From NCBI GenBank assembly GCA_015069365.1, contig SVIT01000001.1:1-64000 (forward strand): a DNA stretch of 64,000 nucleotides. Direction: 5' to 3'. The notes beneath the pieces were generated by a model. The model was not told where the DNA came from. It saw only the letters and a list, made by a program, of their open reading frames with translations, and did no database searches. Of the stretch, positions 28,216 to 38,367 are shown piece after piece; the first letter of the stretch is position 1; every line of letters begins with the position of its first letter. This stretch comes from Clostridiales bacterium. Lineage in GTDB: Bacteria; Bacillota; Clostridia; Christensenellales; Borkfalkiaceae. The position numbers and the translations under genes were made by a program.

Positions 28216-29154
28216 ATGTTCGAAAAAGTTTTAGAAGAGATTAAAAAATATTCCACCGTTATCATCCATAGGCATTCTACTCCCGATGGGGACGCGCTCG
28301 GCAGTCAGATCGGGCTGAAACATATCATCAAGGACAATTTTCCTGAAAAGAACGTATATATCGTCGGCGACGACGCAAAACGTTATTCGTTCATGGACGG
28401 GTCGACGATGGACGAGATTGAGGACAGCGTGTACGAGGGGGCGCTTGCGTTCGTGCTCGATAGCGGTTCTTCTCATTTGATCAGCGACGATAGGTACAAA
28501 CTGGCGCAAAGCACCGTGCGTATCGATCACCATATCTATTGCGAAAAAATCAACGATATTGAGGTGGTAGACACCTCTTACGAGAGCTGTTGCGGTTTGA
28601 TTACGGAGCTTGCTTTAGAGTGCGGTTTGGCGCTTTCTCCCGCGTCTGCAAAGGCGCTGTATACGGGCATGGTCACCGATTCGGGGCGGTTCCGTTACGA
28701 TTCTACGACGTCGAATACTTTCCGTTTGGCTTCCGCGCTTTTACAGCAGGAATTTGACTTAAACTCGGTATATTCGCAGTTATACGCGGACGATTTCTTC
28801 TTTATCAAGCTCCGCGCGCAGTTTATCTTGAAAATTCGTTTTACCGAACAGAACGTGGCGTATATCTATACTACGAAAGAGGAATTGCCCACGTACGGCA
28901 CGGACACCTTTACCATTTCGCGCGGTATGGTCGGGACAATGTCGGATATCCGCGGAGTCAATACCTGGGTCAATTTCACCGAAACGGAAGACAAAGTTTT
29001 GGTGGAGATTCGCTCGAATAAATACAACATCAACCCGATTGCCGTAAAATACGGCGGCGGCGGTCATGCCAAGGCAAGCGGCGCAGCGGTTGCAGACCGC
29101 GAAACGGCAATGGCTTTATTAGAAGATTTGAATGCGCTTTCACAAGGAGAATAA
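28216..29154 (+). CDS. DHH/DHHA1 phosphoesterase (NrnA-like)
   Basis: IHRHSTPDGDALGSQIGLKHI; RIDHH; TGMVTDSGRFRYD; YGGGGHAKASGAA. Confidence 0.9.
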   Translation: MFEKVLEEIKKYSTVIIHRHSTPDGDALGSQIGLKHIIKDNFPEKNVYIVGDDAKRYSFMDGSTMDEIEDSVYEGALAFVLDSGSSHLISDDRYKLAQSTVRIDHHIYCEKINDIEVVDTSYESCCGLITELALECGLALSPASAKALYTGMVTDSGRFRYDSTTSNTFRLASALLQQEFDLNSVYSQLYADDFFFIKLRAQFILKIRFTEQNVAYIYTTKEELPTYGTDTFTISRGMVGTMSDIRGVNTWVNFTETEDKVLVEIRSNKYNINPIAVKYGGGGHAKASGAAVADRETAMALLEDLNALSQGE

Positions 29155-29157
29155 ATC

Positions 29158-30135
29158 ATGAACGAGAATATGAAACTCATTTTAGACAAAATCAAAGAGT
29201 ATGACAAAATTTTTATCTTCCGTCACTTCCGTCCCGACGGCGACGCGATCGGATCGACGAAAGGCTTGGCGAGAATTTTACAGCTGACCTATCCCGAAAA
29301 GGAAATCCGTTTGCAGAACTGTGATTTTTCCGATTATTTGGCGTTTTTAGGGGGCGAGGATCCCATACAGCCCGACGAAGCGTACGCAGACGCGTTGGGT
29401 ATCGTTGTGGATACTGGCACGCAGAAACGTATTTCTAATCAGAAATTCACCCTTTGTAAAGAGATTATTAAGATTGACCACCATATTCCCATTGACAATT
29501 ACGGCGATTATCGGTGGGTAGAGGAAGAACGTTCCTCTTCCTGCGAAATGATTGCGGCGTTTTACGATGCGTTTAAGGAAGAACTGAAGATTGACAAAGA
29601 GGCGGCTACGTATATTTATACGGGTATGGTCACCGATTCGGGGAGATTCCGTTTCCGCGACGTTTCTGGGGAAACAATGCGCCTTGCAGGGGTCATTTTG
29701 CAACAGGGTGTAGATACCGAACAGTTATATGCGCGCTTGTATTTGAAAGATTTCGAATCGTTCAAGTTCGAATCGTACGTTTATAAGAAAATGAACATCA
29801 CCGAAAACGGCGTAGCGACTTTGTACGTGACGGAGAAAATGAAGAAAAAGTTTTCTCTTTCTAACGAAGACGCCAGCGCGGCGGTATCGTATATGGATTC
29901 GATCAAGGGAGCGCTCATTTGGCTTGCGTTCATTGACAACGGCGACGGATCTATCCGCGTGCGTTTGCGTTCCCGCTTTATCACCGTGAGCGAACTTGCA
30001 GAGCGTTACAGAGGGGGCGGCCATGCCTGCGCGGCAGGGGCTACCGTCTATTCCAAAGCGGAGATGAAACAGCTCATCGCCGAAGCAGACGCTATGTTGA
30101 AAGAATATAAAGAAAAGAACGAGGACTGGTTATGA
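29158..30135 (+). CDS. DHH/DHHA1 phosphoesterase (NrnA-like), tandem paralog
   Basis: FRHFRPDGDAIGSTKGLARIL; KIDHH; TGMVTDSGRFRFRD; YRGGGHACAAGA. Confidence 0.9.
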   Translation: MNENMKLILDKIKEYDKIFIFRHFRPDGDAIGSTKGLARILQLTYPEKEIRLQNCDFSDYLAFLGGEDPIQPDEAYADALGIVVDTGTQKRISNQKFTLCKEIIKIDHHIPIDNYGDYRWVEEERSSSCEMIAAFYDAFKEELKIDKEAATYIYTGMVTDSGRFRFRDVSGETMRLAGVILQQGVDTEQLYARLYLKDFESFKFESYVYKKMNITENGVATLYVTEKMKKKFSLSNEDASAAVSYMDSIKGALIWLAFIDNGDGSIRVRLRSRFITVSELAERYRGGGHACAAGATVYSKAEMKQLIAEADAMLKEYKEKNEDWL

Positions 30136-30854
30136 GAATATTGATCACGAACGACGACGGAGTAAATACTTTGGGCATACGCCTTTTGGCAGAATGGGCG
30201 AAAAAACTGGGCGAAGTAACCGTTGTTGCGCCGAAAGTAGAGCAAAGCGGAAAAAGCCACGCCATTGAATTTGTCCGTGAAGTAGAGATAAAGAAAGTGC
30301 CTTTGTTGGACGGAGTAGAGGTGTACTCGATGGATTCCACGCCCGCGGACTGTGTACGGTTTGGTTTTTCGGGCTTAAACCGCACGTACGATCTGGTGCT
30401 TTCGGGGATTAACAAAGGCGTCAACGTAGGCGCGGATCTGGTATATTCGGGCACGGTCGGGGCGATTTTCGAGGCGGCGAGATTCGGTGTGCCTGCAATC
30501 GCTTTTTCCGCGTTCCCCGACGGTCAGGAGGCGGCGGCGAAATATTTTGACGAAGCGTATAATTATATCGTTAAAAACAATCTGATTGCGGAAAATCCCT
30601 TATACAACGTGAACATTCCCCGCGAGGTAAAGGGGATTAGAATGACCCAGCAGGGCTCGGCGTATTTCTCCGATTATTTCATTAAGTTAGAGGGGGATAT
30701 GTATTTGCAAAACGGCGATCCCATTCCCGACGAGCTCCCTGAGGATTTGAACAGAGATACGGTTGCAATCAACAGCGGATATATTTCGATTACTCCTTTA
30801 TTGACGACGAGAACGAACATGGAAGTTTTCCATAAATATAAAACGGTGGATTAA
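30132..30854 (+). CDS. surE: 5'/3'-nucleotidase SurE
   Basis: MRILITNDDGVNTLGIRLLAEW; PKVEQSGKSHAIEF; LVLSGINKGVNVGADLVYSGTVGAIFEAARFG; TTRTNMEVF. Confidence 0.96.
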   Translation: MRILITNDDGVNTLGIRLLAEWAKKLGEVTVVAPKVEQSGKSHAIEFVREVEIKKVPLLDGVEVYSMDSTPADCVRFGFSGLNRTYDLVLSGINKGVNVGADLVYSGTVGAIFEAARFGVPAIAFSAFPDGQEAAAKYFDEAYNYIVKNNLIAENPLYNVNIPREVKGIRMTQQGSAYFSDYFIKLEGDMYLQNGDPIPDELPEDLNRDTVAINSGYISITPLLTTRTNMEVFHKYKTVD

Positions 30855-30887
30855 ACCGCTAAAAACCCCTTAAAAACAAGAAAACAG

Positions 30888-30922
30888 ATCTTTCCTAAGG
30901 AAGAGATCTGTTTTTGTTTTAT
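30888..30922. terminator. Bidirectional intrinsic terminator
   Basis: AAACAGATCTTTCCTAAGGAAGAGATCTGTTTTTG. Confidence 0.7.
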
Positions 30923-30948
30923 CGTTTGATTTTGGGGCGATTTTGCGG

Positions 30949-31962
30949 TTAAGACAACGGCTGATAGGCTACGGCCACGTAAGCGGTAGGATTGTAATCC
31001 CATTTGCTGGACAGAGTGCCGCCGCCCGTGATATTACCGAACTTTTCTCCCCAACCGCCCTTATAGTTAAGGTATTCTTGGAAATCGTTGTAATGGTTGT
31101 AGGTATAGAAGACGTGGAATTCTCCGATTTCGAAAACGCCGTTACCGTTCAAATCTTTCTTTCCGTACACAAGCCGCGCCGCGCCGCGCGTAATGCGCTG
31201 TCCGTTGTTGTAAGGGACAATGGCATAAGAGGGGTCGCAATCGGTGCCCGTCGTGCCGATATCCATTTCATGATAGGTCAACGATCCGCCACAGCCCGTG
31301 ATGTTGGGCAGTTCGGGTTCATAGGGATATTTGCTCGTATTCCCCGAAAAAACGGTGTGATTGAGACGGAGATATTCGCCCCAAACGCTCTCAGCGGGGG
31401 TGGTTCTTTTGGACGGGGAGTGATTGATCGGGTACGTTCCGAACGCGTACACGTACGCCGCAACCTCTTCCAAAGTGATGTATGCGCCGTCCTTATAGAC
31501 GTTAAAAGCCGCGTTGCCGTATCCGTCTACCACAGTGTAGGTCTTGCCGTCTTCAGAGAGCAAAGTTTCGCTGTTGCGGATCAAAAGAGCGCCGTTTTTA
31601 GGCTGATATTCGGCGAGGGTAGGGGCTTGGTCGGGCGTTTGCAATTCTCCCGACATAAAGCCGTGCTGACTCCTATAATATGCGTCTTTAGCGTTGACTG
31701 CAGGGGTATAGTCTGCGTAAAAATCTGCTTTGGATACGGATACGTAGGGGTCTGTGTCCCAAAAAGTGTCGTCCACAGACGAACTGTCCTCAGAAGAGTT
31801 ATCTTCAGGCGAGCTGTTTTCTTGGGAAGAATTTTCCGCGGAAGAAGAGCCCGACGAGAGGGGGAAGAATTTGGATATATCGAAATTGTCGCAAGCGGTG
31901 AACGAGCCTGAAAGCGTAACGATAACCGCGCACAGACAGCAGAATTTTTTGAAAGAACGCAT
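30949..31962 (-). CDS. Secreted lipoprotein, possibly barnase-like ribonuclease C-terminal domain
   Basis: Lipobox FTAC; C-term ...YHEMDIG...RGAARLVYGKKD...FHVFYTYNHYNDFQEYLN resembling barnase EADINY/RILYSSD/IYKTTDHYQTF spacing. Confidence 0.55.
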   Translation of the reverse strand: MRSFKKFCCLCAVIVTLSGSFTACDNFDISKFFPLSSGSSSAENSSQENSSPEDNSSEDSSSVDDTFWDTDPYVSVSKADFYADYTPAVNAKDAYYRSQHGFMSGELQTPDQAPTLAEYQPKNGALLIRNSETLLSEDGKTYTVVDGYGNAAFNVYKDGAYITLEEVAAYVYAFGTYPINHSPSKRTTPAESVWGEYLRLNHTVFSGNTSKYPYEPELPNITGCGGSLTYHEMDIGTTGTDCDPSYAIVPYNNGQRITRGAARLVYGKKDLNGNGVFEIGEFHVFYTYNHYNDFQEYLNYKGGWGEKFGNITGGGTLSSKWDYNPTAYVAVAYQPLS

Positions 31963-32074
31963 AGAAAATTTCCTTGGTATGTGATTAATTTTATTATAGC
32001 ACAGCAAAAAAAGTAAGTCAATGAAAAACGTAGCCGCTTGCGGTGTATGGCTTGCAAAAACATACGACAAAAAA

Positions 32075-32110
32075 ATCCCGTCCTTGGGTTGCCCCAAGGA
32101 CGGAACTTTG
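32075..32110. terminator. Intrinsic terminator
   Basis: CCGTCCTTGGG-TTGC-CCCAAGGACGG. Confidence 0.7.
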
Positions 32111-32138
32111 TTAGTTATTAACAGTAACTAGTCAAAAG

Positions 32139-35100
32139 TTAGTTGTCTTTTACCGTAAGAGCGAAAGAAGCGATTCTTACTTGTTGAGTGCCTGCAACGT
32201 CCAATTTCAAATAGGTATAAGCCGTACCTTCGGGCATCTCTACAGTATAATCCGTGTAGGTAGTAGAAGTGATTGCGACTTCTTCAATAAGCGTCCAAGT
32301 TTCACCGTCCGTAGAGCCGTAAACGTTAAGCGTATCAACCTTATTCCCTGCATTTAAAGCAAGTGTCTTAATCACTTTTGCAGATTTAATAATTGCGAAA
32401 CCGTCATGAGTGGAGCTGGAGTACAAGCGTAATTGGGTAGTAAAGTGGGATTCCGTCGTGGTAACGGTCGTATTGTTATCGAGAACATGTTCTTCGTTAG
32501 CAGCATATTGCGTACCTGCGGCATAATCAGCAAATGTATAAGACAATACGCTTTCGCCTGCTACGGGAGCGGCTGAAACAGCAACGGTAAGCGTAACAGT
32601 TTTGGTAACTTCGCCAAGCGTAAGGGCAGCCGTAAGGGTTACGTTAACAGCTTCTGCGGGAAGCGTGAAGGTAATCTTGTCACCGCTGACAACGGCGCAT
32701 GCGTTGTCAGATGCCCAAGAGATAGCTACGTCGCTATACGTTTTACCTGCGGTAAGAACAGTGATCTCGGTATTTGCCGTAACAGATGCCGTTGCTTTTA
32801 CGTTGAAAGATTCTGCTGCCACTTTATAAACATCGGCAAGAGTGTCAGGGGTGCTGTAAGAGATAAGATCAGCATTCTGCATTTGAGGAGCCATCTTATA
32901 GTTACCGACAACACCAAGAAGTTTTACCTGATCGCCAACAACGGGCTTTTCGGTAGCTTCGCCGTATTTTACGCCGTCAACATATACACCGTAAACGTAG
33001 AAGGTATTGCCTTCTGCGTCAGCAATCGTCATGTTGCCGTATGTGGTGTTTGCAACGTTAACAATTGTACCGTATACGTAATATTTTTCAGTCGTATAAT
33101 TGGAAGAACTCTGTGCAGTCCCTAAAGCGTTAGCTTCGGGAAGAGAAAGAACTGTTGTAGCGGTTACCGTAAAGGTATAGTTCATAAGTTCGAATGTTTC
33201 GGGGATAGCTTCTGCCCAAGCGTATTCAACGGTATCCGTATTTGCAGGCAAATTGTCTGCAAGAACATAAGCAAGGTCGGTAACAGCAATTTCGATACCG
33301 TTAGCGAAGTCGTATTCAACGCCGAACGTCGACTCCGTGGTCGTACCGTCAAGGTTGGTGATGGTTATGGTGTAAGGGATAACTTCCCAAACAGCGTTCA
33401 ACGCCAAGTCAGCTTCGGGCATGGTTTCAGGAGCCGCAGTTTGGATTTCGTTGCCTTCGTCGTCATACGTGAAGGAGAACCAACCAAGGAAGGTTTTACC
33501 TTCTGCGGTAAGGTCGGGAAGGTTAAGCGTTGCGCCTGCAACAACTTCGCTCGTTTCATAGGTGCCACCCAATCTAGGATTGCCGTTCATCAACGTCAAG
33601 TTGTAATAGACTGCGTTAGCAACGACAGAGAATTCATAATTCGTAAGTTCAAACGTATCAGGAACAGAAGTAGACCATTCGTAGTTCATTGTATCCGTAT
33701 CTGCAGGGAGATATTCCGTAAGAACGTAAGCAAGGTCACTAACAGTAAGTTCGATACCGTTAGTAAAGTCATATTCAACGCCGAATTTCAATGTTGTAGT
33801 TGTACCGTCAATCCCATTGATGGTCAAGGTGTAAGGGATGATTTCCCAAACAGCGTTCAACGCCAAGTCAGATTCGGGCATGGTTGCAGGAGCTGCAGTT
33901 TTGATTTCGTTGCCTTCTTCGTCATAAGAGAAGGAGAACCAACCAAGGAAGTTTTTACCTTCTGCGGTAAGGGTAGGAAGGTTAAGAGCCGAACCTACGA
34001 TAACGGTGCTTTCTTCATAAGTACCACCCAATCTAGGATTGCCGTTCATCATAACCAAAGTGTAGGTAGCTTGGATTTCAAGAGGGAATTGGGAAACCCC
34101 CGTGTTTTCAGCGTTGATATAGCTGGTCTTGGAAGCACTTACCGTATCGAAGGTGCTGTATGTACCAAGATAGTAATCGGTACCGCTGATGTTGGTGTAC
34201 CAGCAGTTGGTTTCTGCGTTATAATCGTAAGCGCAATCGGTTTCTGCTGCGTAGTTAACGGAAACTTTGTTACTATCGTTGAAGTAAACGTTGATGTATT
34301 GTTTAACATCGTCTACGACGGTGTAGAACTTGTAGCTGCCGTTAACCTTTTCTGCGTAAATTTTAATAGCTGCCGCTAAGTCTTCGGTCATCGTAAGGTA
34401 TCTACCGCTTACGCCGCCGTCAAGGTAAAGAACTTTATCGTTCGTTACCTGAACAAGGGAGAATACATGAGCAACCGTTTCATCAAGATTGGGGTTAGCT
34501 ACAATCGTGAAAGTATAATTCTGCAATTCAAACGTTTCAGGGATTTCTTCTGCATAAGAATAGATGTAGTTAGCGTCATCTGCAGGCAATTCCATTTCAA
34601 TAGCCCAACCGATACTTGCGATAGCGATGATAATATCAGCTTCGTTTTCAGCGTAAACGTCTTCAACGCCAAACTTTAAGGTCTTATAAACAGAACCGTC
34701 TGCATTGTTAATAGTTACGGTGTAGGGGATAACTTCCCAAACAGCTTTCAAAGTCAAGCCGTCTTCGGGCATGGTTGCAGGAGCCGCGGTCTTGATTTCG
34801 TTGCCTTCTTCGTCATAAGAGAAGGAGAACCAACCAAGGAAGTTCTTACCAGTTTCCGAAAGAGTGTCGAGTTCAAGAGCCGCACCGTATGCAACTTTAG
34901 ATTCCGTTATAGCACCGGGCATCATAGGATGGCCATTGATCAACGTTAAGGTAACGTATTTAACGACCGTGAACGTATAGTTCTGAAGTTCAAACGTTTC
35001 AGGGATAGGTTCTTTCCATTCATAATCAGCAAAATCCGTGTCTGCAGGCAATTTTTCACTAACAACACCAGCGATAAAATCTTTAGAGATAATCAAATCA

Positions 35101-38100
35101 GCTTCGTTGTCAGCATAAACGTCTTCAACACCGAATTTCAACGTGGTGGTCGTACCGTCAACGTTATTGATGGTTACGGTGTAGGGGATAACTTCCCAAA
35201 CAGCTCTCAAAGTCAAGTCTGCTTCGGGCATGGTTGCAGGAGCCGCGGTCTTGATTTCGTTGCCTTCTTCGTCATAAGAGAAGGAGAACCAACCAAGGAA
35301 GTTCTTACCAGCTTCCGAAAGAGTCTTGAGGTTAATATCCGTGCCTGCAACAACTTGAGATTCTGTTAAAGCACCAGGCATCATAGGATTGCCATTGATC
35401 AACGTCAAGTTGTAGTAAATTGCATTGGAAACGATCGTGAACGTATAGTTCTGAAGTTCAAACGTTTCAGGAATAGACATAGACCATTCGTAGTCCATTG
35501 CTTCCGTGTCTGCGGGAAGGTTGTCTGCAAGAACATAAGCAAGGTCGTTAACAGAAATGTCAATACCGTTCGCAAAGTCATATTCAACACCGAACTTGAA
35601 TACTTTGTCTTCTGCGCCTTCTTGTTTAATCGTCAAGGTGTAAGGGGTAACAGTCCAGCTTGCATACACTGCAAAATCTTCTGCAGGGACAATGGTAGGA
35701 GCTGCGTTGCCTTCAGCGTCAATCCAAGCTTTGAATACTTTACCAGTAGCGGTAGGAGTAGTAAGTTCAATAGCAGAACCTTCTATAACTTCAGAGGTCG
35801 TAACGGCATTGGGATCCAATCTGGGGTTGCCATTGATAACCGACATGGTAACCTTCTTCAAAAGAGTGAAGGTGTATTCCTTAAGTTCAAACGTTTCGGG
35901 GAGTGTCTCTTTAAGGACATAGCCTTCGGGAAGCTCAAGATTTTCGAAAGCCCAAGCCATACCGCTTGCAGCGATGATAACGTCTGCTTCGTTTTCAGAG
36001 TAAACGTCTTCAACACCCATCTTAAGGGTCTTATAGGTTGTACCGTTATTATATTTGACGGTTACGTTGTAAGGGATAACTTCCCAGTTTGCATACAAAG
36101 CGAGGTCTGCTTCGGGCATAACTGCAGGAGCTGCATTGCCTTCGCCGTCAATCCAACCAAGGAACTTTTTGCCAGTAGCGGTAAGGTTGGTAGGAAGTTC
36201 AAGAGTTGTGCCGGGAACAACTTCAGAGGTCGTAACTGCGTTAGGATCTAATCTGGGGTTGCCGTTAATCGTCGTCAAAACGTACTTAGTGGTAGTATCT
36301 TCTTCAACGAATACTTCAACAGAGTTCCAGTACTGCGTATAAGTATTAGCATGCGTAATCTTGAAGAAGGTGTAACCGGTTTCAACTTCGATCGTCAAAG
36401 TACCGGAGGAAGCGCTGGTTTCAACTTCGACAGTCTTATCATTGCATTCTGCCGTCTTACCGAACGATACGGTGTATTTGTTACCGTCGTAGGTAGATTT
36501 TTCAGGGTTATGCGTCAACACGATCTTTCTGATGCTGGAAGCATACGCGGTGGTGTTCCAAAGGGAACCGCTAACGCCATTCTTCGTTCTGAAACGAATC
36601 AAACCGTCGGAATAGTTACCGATCTGAATGAAACCGTAACCGATACCGTCAACGGTTGCGCTGCCTTCTTCGGAAGCGTACTTTTCGCTTTCAACACCCA
36701 AATCACCAGCCGTCAACTTAGCAGCAGATTGAAGTTTTAAATCGGGATCTGCAGGAGTATCGGGAGTGTCAGGAACTTCGGGAGCAGCCGTGAATTCTTT
36801 AATGCAAGCGTTCTTCAACTGTACTTTGCCGTTATAGGTAGCAAGGATACTGTAAAGTTTAACCGTGGAACCAACGCCGGGTTTAGAATCCATCTCGCCG
36901 TATTTGATGGAACCGTCTTCGTTGTACAAGCCGTAAACGTAGAGTTCGTTGCCTTCTGCGTCTTCGATATATACGTTGCCGAAAGTCGTGTTAACAACGC
37001 TCTTAACGGTACCTTCTACGTAATATTTTTCAGTGGTGTCACCTTGTACGGTCAACGCGAGGATTTCTTTAATCGTCAACGTGGAACCGTCTGCGGGCAT
37101 AACTGCTTTCGGCGTAACCGTAAAGGTCTTTACGACTTCTTTGCTTTCTTCGCCAACCTTAAGGGTTGCCGTCAAGGTAACCGTGGATTGTGCAGAACCT
37201 GCGGTAAGGGTAAGTACGTTACCTTCAAGCGTTGCGCCTTCGCCGGATACGGTGTAGGTGATTGCAACGTCGGGATACGTCGTACCCATTGCAGGAAGTT
37301 CTACCGTTGCGGAACCGATATAATCAGCGGAAACCTGAATTTCTTTTTCGGTCTGCTTAAGCTTGTCAGCAGCTGGAACAGAGTTTCTGTCAACAAGACC
37401 GATGAGGTGACCTACGTTGCTACCTGCGCTGCTTGCGTTGCTGATTGCGGAAGCGCTGATCGTCGTGTAGTTATTGTAGTTACCGAGATAGAATTCGGTA
37501 TTAGCGTCGTTTTTATCAATGATCGTCGTAGTGATCGTACCGAGTTCTGCATTCCAAACGAATACGGAAACGGGATCTGCAGCGTAGACAATATTGTCGT
37601 GTGCGCCGTCAGCACTTACCTTAACACCGATATACTGCTTAACGCCCGTTTCATCGGTGAAGTAGGGGTAGAATTCCGTCGTGCTGTCAGCCTTGTATTC
37701 TACGTAGATGTCGGTTGCTGCTTCAACGTCTTCCGTCGTCTTGAAGTAGAAGCCGTCCATCGAACCTGCAAAATAGAGATCTAACTGCTTTGTGGACTGA
37801 TAAACGTGATACTTGTACGCAGTACCTGCAACGGGAGCGGACGTGATGGGCGCAGAAACCATTGCAGAAGCCGCTTTTACAACACGTTCAAGATCCGTCT
37901 TCGCGCTGTTACCATATTCGTCGGAAAGCGTAGCCGTAAGAACGTATGTAAGGTCTGCGGTCAACAATTCGTCAACGTTTACTTTCGTTACGGTGTCGCC
38001 TTTTTCAAGAACAACGCCACTGGTAACGTCAACAGACCAAGCTACAGTATAGGTATAACCCATATACTGGAAGGTGTTGGGAACTTCATAGTCCGCACGA

Positions 38101-38327
38101 ACAGCAGTATCTTTCTCTACGTAGAGATCATAGAGGTAGCCTGCTGCGCCTTTAACGTCTGTTTCAACTTTATCTTTCAATCCAAGCTTATCCAAGATAG
38201 GATCGAAAATGCCGGTCGCTTTATCCTTGATAGAGCCAAACGTGCCCGTTACGGAGTCCATCGAACAGCCAGTGAAACAACCGAGACACAAGAGTGTGGC
38301 GAGAACGCCTGTCAATTGTTTTTTCAT
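32139..38327 (-). CDS. Giant (about 2060 aa) multidomain surface lipoprotein with InlB/List-Bact-type repeats, OB-like and Ig-like domains and a C-terminal discoidin-like region
   Basis: Start MKKQLTGVLATLLCLGCFTGCSMD with RBS AGGAG; six 'NGNPxx...GKNFLGWFSFSYDEEGNE...AVWEVIPYT' repeats; two OB-like segments (YYVEGTVKSVVNTTFGNVYIEDAEGNELYVYGLY; YYVYGTIVNVANTTYGNMTIADAEGNTFYVYGVY). Confidence 0.85.
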   Translation of the reverse strand: MKKQLTGVLATLLCLGCFTGCSMDSVTGTFGSIKDKATGIFDPILDKLGLKDKVETDVKGAAGYLYDLYVEKDTAVRADYEVPNTFQYMGYTYTVAWSVDVTSGVVLEKGDTVTKVNVDELLTADLTYVLTATLSDEYGNSAKTDLERVVKAASAMVSAPITSAPVAGTAYKYHVYQSTKQLDLYFAGSMDGFYFKTTEDVEAATDIYVEYKADSTTEFYPYFTDETGVKQYIGVKVSADGAHDNIVYAADPVSVFVWNAELGTITTTIIDKNDANTEFYLGNYNNYTTISASAISNASSAGSNVGHLIGLVDRNSVPAADKLKQTEKEIQVSADYIGSATVELPAMGTTYPDVAITYTVSGEGATLEGNVLTLTAGSAQSTVTLTATLKVGEESKEVVKTFTVTPKAVMPADGSTLTIKEILALTVQGDTTEKYYVEGTVKSVVNTTFGNVYIEDAEGNELYVYGLYNEDGSIKYGEMDSKPGVGSTVKLYSILATYNGKVQLKNACIKEFTAAPEVPDTPDTPADPDLKLQSAAKLTAGDLGVESEKYASEEGSATVDGIGYGFIQIGNYSDGLIRFRTKNGVSGSLWNTTAYASSIRKIVLTHNPEKSTYDGNKYTVSFGKTAECNDKTVEVETSASSGTLTIEVETGYTFFKITHANTYTQYWNSVEVFVEEDTTTKYVLTTINGNPRLDPNAVTTSEVVPGTTLELPTNLTATGKKFLGWIDGEGNAAPAVMPEADLALYANWEVIPYNVTVKYNNGTTYKTLKMGVEDVYSENEADVIIAASGMAWAFENLELPEGYVLKETLPETFELKEYTFTLLKKVTMSVINGNPRLDPNAVTTSEVIEGSAIELTTPTATGKVFKAWIDAEGNAAPTIVPAEDFAVYASWTVTPYTLTIKQEGAEDKVFKFGVEYDFANGIDISVNDLAYVLADNLPADTEAMDYEWSMSIPETFELQNYTFTIVSNAIYYNLTLINGNPMMPGALTESQVVAGTDINLKTLSEAGKNFLGWFSFSYDEEGNEIKTAAPATMPEADLTLRAVWEVIPYTVTINNVDGTTTTLKFGVEDVYADNEADLIISKDFIAGVVSEKLPADTDFADYEWKEPIPETFELQNYTFTVVKYVTLTLINGHPMMPGAITESKVAYGAALELDTLSETGKNFLGWFSFSYDEEGNEIKTAAPATMPEDGLTLKAVWEVIPYTVTINNADGSVYKTLKFGVEDVYAENEADIIIAIASIGWAIEMELPADDANYIYSYAEEIPETFELQNYTFTIVANPNLDETVAHVFSLVQVTNDKVLYLDGGVSGRYLTMTEDLAAAIKIYAEKVNGSYKFYTVVDDVKQYINVYFNDSNKVSVNYAAETDCAYDYNAETNCWYTNISGTDYYLGTYSTFDTVSASKTSYINAENTGVSQFPLEIQATYTLVMMNGNPRLGGTYEESTVIVGSALNLPTLTAEGKNFLGWFSFSYDEEGNEIKTAAPATMPESDLALNAVWEIIPYTLTINGIDGTTTTLKFGVEYDFTNGIELTVSDLAYVLTEYLPADTDTMNYEWSTSVPDTFELTNYEFSVVANAVYYNLTLMNGNPRLGGTYETSEVVAGATLNLPDLTAEGKTFLGWFSFTYDDEGNEIQTAAPETMPEADLALNAVWEVIPYTITITNLDGTTTESTFGVEYDFANGIEIAVTDLAYVLADNLPANTDTVEYAWAEAIPETFELMNYTFTVTATTVLSLPEANALGTAQSSSNYTTEKYYVYGTIVNVANTTYGNMTIADAEGNTFYVYGVYVDGVKYGEATEKPVVGDQVKLLGVVGNYKMAPQMQNADLISYSTPDTLADVYKVAAESFNVKATASVTANTEITVLTAGKTYSDVAISWASDNACAVVSGDKITFTLPAEAVNVTLTAALTLGEVTKTVTLTVAVSAAPVAGESVLSYTFADYAAGTQYAANEEHVLDNNTTVTTTESHFTTQLRLYSSSTHDGFAIIKSAKVIKTLALNAGNKVDTLNVYGSTDGETWTLIEEVAITSTTYTDYTVEMPEGTAYTYLKLDVAGTQQVRIASFALTVKDN
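33145..36290 (-). repeat. Coding tandem repeat region (6 units, about 100-130 aa each, some spaced by other domains)
   Basis: Near-identical DNA for GKNFLGWFSFSYDEEGNEIKTAAPATMPE at about 33890, 34770 and 35230. Confidence 0.85.
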
Positions 38328-38367
38328 AAAGATATCTCCTTTATTTAATATTTTTTTGTTTTTTATG

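Noticed and set aside
28216-30135. Tandem DHH phosphoesterases as a novel system
   Set aside because: Both have intact DHH/DHHA1 motifs and look like an ordinary tandem duplication of NrnA-like enzymes
33441-34379. 312-aa + strand ORF and similar + ORFs at 35622 and 37044
   Set aside because: Antisense to repeats of the giant lipoprotein; repeated appearance simply mirrors the repeats
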